Source: an uncultured Nonlabens sp. | Lineage (GTDB): Bacteria; Bacteroidota; Bacteroidia; Flavobacteriales; Flavobacteriaceae | Length of the DNA stretch: 64,000 nucleotides | Assembly: GCA_947491755.1 (NCBI GenBank) | Contig: CANLKV010000001.1 | Span: 186,001 to 250,000 of the forward strand | Direction: 5' to 3' | In this document: positions 60,482 through 64,000 of the stretch, piece by piece | How the letters are laid out: every line of letters begins with the position of its first letter | Numbering within the stretch: position 1 is the first letter of the stretch | The notes under the pieces: generated by a model | Databases searched by the model: none | What the model saw: only the letters and a program-made list of their open reading frames with translations | What the model was told of the DNA's origin: nothing | Made by a program: the position numbers and the translations under genes

Positions 60482-61172
60482 CGCCATGTATTTGTGCATC
60501 GCGGTTTTTCTTAAATGCAAAACGGTATTCTGCTAGTAAAACACGCATATCATCAATCATTGTTTTTTGTAGAGCGGCTATACTTTCTGTGTCATAACCA
60601 TACACTGCAAGACTCTCATCATCCTGCTCGCGCCCACGCAAGTGTGCGTCTTTATCGATAATAAAAGCATAGTTAGAAGAAAGATCCTCATTAAAAGGTA
60701 AGTTGGTATCAAGACCTTGATAAAACTGCTTGATTGACTCATCACTCGCTGTGATAAAGTGCCAGTCCTCGATATCTGTTGTTTCTTTCATTTGAAAACG
60801 AATCTCCTCAATATCCTTAATTCCCGATGTAGGAACAATGGATATCATTTGAAAAGTATCAAACTCATGAAATTCTTTATATATCTTTTCATTGATATTA
60901 GAAACGTAACCTAGTCTGTTGTAGGGATTGCTGCCTAGAAATGTTATGACAGTCACGCTGTCCTTAAGCTGTACAGGCTTTCCCTCTAGAGTAGTAAAAC
61001 CATCTAATGAACTAATATTCTCGTTCATTACGGGCAATGTGTCAAAATGATGCTTCCCTTGCAAGAAAAATAGGTAAGCGACTAGAGGAAGTGCAAAAAG
61101 AACGATCAGAACAAAATACTTTGCAAACGGATGGGTCTTTTTGATCTCGTAACGGTCCTTGTTATTTGACAT
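60465..61172 (-). CDS. membrane-anchored thioredoxin-fold protein without cysteine pair
   Basis: 235 residues. N-terminal helix (YFVLIVLFALPLVAYLFFL), then a region resembling SCO/thioredoxin folds (FTTLEGKPVQLKDSVTVITFLGSNPYN...FITASDESIKQFYQ...YAFIIDKDAHLRGR), but with no CxxC or CxxxC. It is paralogous in position to the adjacent SCO gene and probably acts in oxidase assembly. The function is unknown, and copper binding in the SCO manner is unlikely. Confidence 0.75.
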   Translation of the reverse strand: MSNNKDRYEIKKTHPFAKYFVLIVLFALPLVAYLFFLQGKHHFDTLPVMNENISSLDGFTTLEGKPVQLKDSVTVITFLGSNPYNRLGYVSNINEKIYKEFHEFDTFQMISIVPTSGIKDIEEIRFQMKETTDIEDWHFITASDESIKQFYQGLDTNLPFNEDLSSNYAFIIDKDAHLRGREQDDESLAVYGYDTESIAALQKTMIDDMRVLLAEYRFAFKKNRDAQIHGDEKKK

Positions 61173-61230
61173 CTTGTGGTATAAAAAAGGACGGTAGACC
61201 CGTCCTTGTTATTTCTTGTATTAGTGTGGT

Positions 61231-61635
61231 TTAAAAGTCAGAACTTACAGCAGCATTCTTATAAACTTCATAGATATAATCACCCTCTACCAATAGAATT
61301 GCGATCAGATATATGATTAGAAAAACCCCAGTCCATACTACCGCACGACGCAATCCACTTACCTCATCCCTCATGTGCATGAAGTCCCATGTAATGTAAT
61401 ATGCTTTTACTATGGTAAGAATTATAAAGATCCAGTTTAAATATTTCAATGCAAGGAACTCTTGATTGAGTATGTCTGGCTTGATATAACCTAGTGCTAC
61501 CTCTACTATTGTTACTAGTGAAAGTAGTATTAAAACTCCCCAGATTTTCTGTACGTTATTTTTAAACTTCAGCTTTCCTCTAAAGATTGCTAGTTTATGC
61601 TCGTGATGTTCATTATGTGCTGCGTGATCTGCCAT
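61231..61635 (-). CDS. cytochrome c oxidase subunit IV (COX4/CtaF-like)
   Basis: 134 residues with three hydrophobic segments (IWGVLILLSLVTIVEVALGY, LKYLNWIFIILTIVKAYYITWDFMHM, VVWTGVFLIIYLIAILLV). A His-rich N-terminus (HAAHNEHHEHK) is typical of flavobacterial subunit IV. It supports oxidase assembly. It lies 18 bp downstream of the coxC-type gene. Confidence 0.85.
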   Translation of the reverse strand: MADHAAHNEHHEHKLAIFRGKLKFKNNVQKIWGVLILLSLVTIVEVALGYIKPDILNQEFLALKYLNWIFIILTIVKAYYITWDFMHMRDEVSGLRRAVVWTGVFLIIYLIAILLVEGDYIYEVYKNAAVSSDF

Positions 61636-61653
61636 GATGTTGTCTTAAAAAAA

Positions 61654-62652
61654 TTATACTAGGTAGAAGAATGTAAATACAAATACCCAAACTAAATCTA
61701 CAAAGTGCCAATATAAACCTACTTTCTCGACCATTTCATAATGACCACGTCGTTCATAGGTACCTAGCAATACATTGAAGAAAATTATGATATTGAAAAT
61801 AACACCAGAGAATACGTGGAAACCGTGAAAACCTGTGATAAAAAAGAAAAAGTCTGCAAACAACGGTGCACCATACTCATTCTCTACTAGGTTTGCTCCT
61901 TCTACAACGCCTACTGCTTGATTATTTAATTTAAACATCGCCTCTTCTCTAGAAAGAATAAGCTTTTCATTAGCACCAGTTTCTTCATTTACTACCAGTT
62001 GCTGGGTTCTTATAGTTAGATCAGGTCTAGCGGCAAATCCTCGTTGTACTTCTTGTAATGTATAAGTAGCGTTTTCTTCACCAGATGCTTGATACCAGAT
62101 ACCTTCACTCTCTCCATAAGGTACAACATCGCGTGGCCCAACAGATACAAATTCATCCAGTGCAACACGATCACCATTTGCATCGACAAATTGTAAGATC
62201 TTACCACCTTTAGTTTTAACAGCACCATACTCGCCGTTAATAAAGTTTTGCCATTCCCAGGCTTGAGAACCCACAAATATCAAACCACCTATAATGGTAA
62301 GTAGTAAATAAAAAGACACTTTTTTACGATTCATTTGGTGTCCTGCATCCACTGCTAGTACCATGGTAACTGACGAACCTATAAGGATAAATGTCATTAA
62401 CGCTACATAAAACATGGGGGCATCCACACCATGTAAAAATGGAAAGTGGTTGAACACCTCATCTGCGATAGGCCATTCTTCTATAAATTTGAATCTAGAA
62501 AATCCATAAGCTGCAAGAAAACCAGAGAAGGTTAACGCATCAGATAGGATGAAGAACCACATCATCATCTTCCCATAACTAGCTCTTAAAGGCTCTGTGC
62601 CGCCGCCCCATTTTTGGCCTTCTGTACCAGTAGCTGCTACTGTCGTATCCAT
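61654..62652 (-). CDS. cytochrome c oxidase subunit III (long form)
   Basis: 332 residues. Heme-copper oxidase subunit III helices are recognisable (MMMWFFILSDALTFSGFLAAYGF at the start; FFFFITGFHGFHVFSGVIFNI and GLYWHFVDLVWVFVFTFFYLV at the end). A hydrophilic stretch of about 110 residues (about 140-250) separates helices and includes VDANGDRV and VSVGPRDVVP. It has no obvious domain and is absent from short subunits. It lies 37 bp downstream of a shorter subunit III gene. Confidence 0.9.
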   Translation of the reverse strand: MDTTVAATGTEGQKWGGGTEPLRASYGKMMMWFFILSDALTFSGFLAAYGFSRFKFIEEWPIADEVFNHFPFLHGVDAPMFYVALMTFILIGSSVTMVLAVDAGHQMNRKKVSFYLLLTIIGGLIFVGSQAWEWQNFINGEYGAVKTKGGKILQFVDANGDRVALDEFVSVGPRDVVPYGESEGIWYQASGEENATYTLQEVQRGFAARPDLTIRTQQLVVNEETGANEKLILSREEAMFKLNNQAVGVVEGANLVENEYGAPLFADFFFFITGFHGFHVFSGVIFNIIIFFNVLLGTYERRGHYEMVEKVGLYWHFVDLVWVFVFTFFYLV

Positions 62653-62689
62653 ATTTTCTATTTAAATGTAATAAGTGGCAAAAATAGGT

Positions 62690-63280
62690 CTAAAAAATAT
62701 CTTTAGCAAAAACTAAAAACAATAGTAAATAGATCCATAACACATCCACAAAGTGCCAGAACATCGCCCCTAGCTCAAAACCTAACAAACTGTCTTTAGT
62801 ATATTTACCTCGTATGGTTTGCACCGTCATTACGGTAAATGAGATTAATCCTGCTACGATATGTGCTAGGTGTGCTACAACGATCACATAGATAAAAGAT
62901 GCATTTACATTGCTTGCAGCACCTGTAAAGCGGTAACCCATCTCAATGATCGAATTAAAACCTAAAAACTGCATGATCACAAAGGTTGTACCTAATATAA
63001 AGGTAAGTAAGGTCCATACGAGGGCAGCGTTGCTCTGGCCTTGTTTTATAGACTTTTTTGCGATTACGAGGGTTAAGCTACTCAACAATATGATGCCAGT
63101 TCCATAAAAGAATTCTAAGGGCATATCTATATCTACCCAGTCCCGACGACTGCTACTTACAACATAAGCACTGGTCAAGCCAGCAAACATCATCACAAGA
63201 CTCGCAATAGCAAACCACATCATTTGCTTTTTAGACCTGGCTAATTTTTCTTGTATAGGTAACTCCGTTACATCTGTCAT
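62690..63280 (-). CDS. cytochrome c oxidase subunit III-like protein (short)
   Basis: 196 residues with five hydrophobic segments, including MMWFAIASLVMMFAGLTSAYVVSSSRRDW, FIYVIVVAHLAHIVAGLISFTV and LGAMFWHFVDVLWIYLLLFLVF, the subunit III signature. It and the long subunit III form a tandem pair. It overlaps ctaB by 1 bp. Confidence 0.9.
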   Translation of the reverse strand: MTDVTELPIQEKLARSKKQMMWFAIASLVMMFAGLTSAYVVSSSRRDWVDIDMPLEFFYGTGIILLSSLTLVIAKKSIKQGQSNAALVWTLLTFILGTTFVIMQFLGFNSIIEMGYRFTGAASNVNASFIYVIVVAHLAHIVAGLISFTVMTVQTIRGKYTKDSLLGFELGAMFWHFVDVLWIYLLLFLVFAKDIF

Positions 63281-64000
63281 TATCGTAAAAATTTATCTAC
63301 CACGTAGATGATCTGTATTAAGGTTATATAACTTACACTTACTAGCATAAGTTTGCGAGCCACTGCATTAGTGCGTTCTCTAAATAATTTTACAGCATAG
63401 TATAAAAACCACAGGCCTAGTAATAACACCACAGCAGCGCTCCATAAGGTTATGTACAAACTGCCTGTCACGCCAAATGCTGGTATCACCGATACCGCGA
63501 TAGTCCATACGGTGTACAGTATAATTTGGATAGCAGTACCGCGATCTGTCGCACCCGTGGGCAGCATCTTAAAACCACCTGCTTTATAGTCGTTTTCTAA
63601 CATCCATCCTATCGCCCAAAAATGTGGAAATTGCCAGAAAAACTGAAGCATGAATAGCGTTCCTGGCTCGATACCAAAACTGCCACTTGCAGCCACCCAA
63701 CCTAGCATGTAAGGAATAGCACCAGGAAAAGCTCCCACAAAGACACACAACGGCGTTCTGGTTTTAAGAGGTGTATAAACAGCGGCGTACAATACAATGC
63801 TAAGCGCCCCAAAAAAAGCAGTAGGCACATTAATTAAGTAAAGAACATAAACTCCAGTAAGAGCCATGACCAGACCATAAATCCACGCATTACTTACAGA
63901 CACCCTACCTGTGGGTATAGGTCTATTCATGGTGCGCTTCATGAGCGCATCTCGATCACGTTCAATTATCTGATTAAAAACATTTGAAGAGCCCACTAAG
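63280..64000 (-). CDS. ctaB: protoheme IX farnesyltransferase, 5' end cut by window edge
   Basis: At least 240 residues, open to the right edge. The GTG at 63996 (MGSSNVFNQIIERD) is internal, because the family continues upstream with the first helices. The prenyltransferase motif NQIIERDRDALMKRTMNRP, a second region FVGAFPGAIPYMLGWVAASG, and about seven transmembrane segments are present. It makes heme O for cytochrome oxidase. First visible gene of the minus-strand oxidase operon; coxA and coxB are outside the window. Confidence 0.95.
   Translation of the reverse strand, partial: LVGSSNVFNQIIERDRDALMKRTMNRPIPTGRVSVSNAWIYGLVMALTGVYVLYLINVPTAFFGALSIVLYAAVYTPLKTRTPLCVFVGAFPGAIPYMLGWVAASGSFGIEPGTLFMLQFFWQFPHFWAIGWMLENDYKAGGFKMLPTGATDRGTAIQIILYTVWTIAVSVIPAFGVTGSLYITLWSAAVVLLLGLWFLYYAVKLFRERTNAVARKLMLVSVSYITLIQIIYVVDKFLR

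Noticed and set aside
63994..63996. GTG at 63996 as the real start of ctaB
   Set aside because: Family motifs before this point should exist upstream, and the frame is open to the window edge, so the gene is truncated by the window.

Overview
This window (roughly 40% G+C by eye) looks like chromosome of a marine flavobacterium (Bacteroidota, Flavobacteriaceae; the style recalls Nonlabens/Dokdonia-type genomes, a tentative placement). The reasons are Bacteroidota promoter boxes (TAnnTTTG) instead of obvious Shine-Dalgarno sites, frequent GTG/TTG starts, a PorP/SprF-family protein, a FolK-deoxynucleoside kinase fusion, an OmpA with thrombospondin type 3 repeats, a long PurF, and a cytochrome oxidase cluster with DUF420 and SCO proteins. 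No phage, transposase, integrase, CRISPR array or rRNA gene was seen. Nearly all of it is ordinary core genome.

Layout. 0-9 kb: partial dinB, a candidate structured RNA, an SDR-like protein, a PfkB kinase, a PurF-type amidotransferase, superoxide dismutase and an AddA-like helicase-nuclease. 9-17.6 kb: kbl, an OmpA protein, the AddB-like partner, an alpha/beta hydrolase, tRNA-Ala(GGC), a MATE exporter and queD. 17.6-21 kb (-): heme genes hemD-hemE-EI24-hemF. 21.3-24 kb: a Crp-like regulator, then yicC-gmk-nadD. 24.5-27.6 kb: gpsA, an ALDH7-type dehydrogenase and a secreted protein. 27.7-38.6 kb: a phosphoesterase/AlbA_2 pair, lpxH, a PAS histidine kinase with its receiver, recJ, recQ, a SpoU methyltransferase and a cold-shock protein. 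38.6-41.2 kb (-): feoA-feoB-FeoB-associated protein. 41.2-51.8 kb: GH3, DUF2797, AsmA, a queuosine precursor transporter, folK-dNK, a second SpoU methyltransferase, PorP/SprF, a Nfu-type protein and tsaB. 51.8-59 kb (-): an ABC efflux system with one ATPase, two MacB-type permeases, two HlyD-type adaptors and one TolC. 59-64 kb (-): the late cytochrome oxidase assembly cluster, ending in a partial ctaB at the right edge.

The most striking signal is not a gene. A perfect 14-bp palindrome, GCTTTCGCGAAAGC (sometimes extended to 20 bp), occurs 11 times, and three one-mismatch copies bring the total to 14, about one every 4.6 kb. Eleven of the 14 lie inside reading frames and use all three frames, giving the peptides LSRK, RFRES or AFAKA in unrelated proteins. 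In two unrelated exported proteins the repeat forms the signal-peptidase cleavage region (AFAKA-Q). This is an abundant dispersed palindrome tolerated within genes; its function is not evident from the sequence.

Other points worth checking are a structured intergenic element at about 1.2-1.33 kb, a folK whose conserved N-terminus has no ATG/GTG/TTG start, several genes whose promoter box ends only 3-7 nt before the start codon (leaderless or nearly so), and inverted repeats upstream of the Crp-like and histidine kinase genes.
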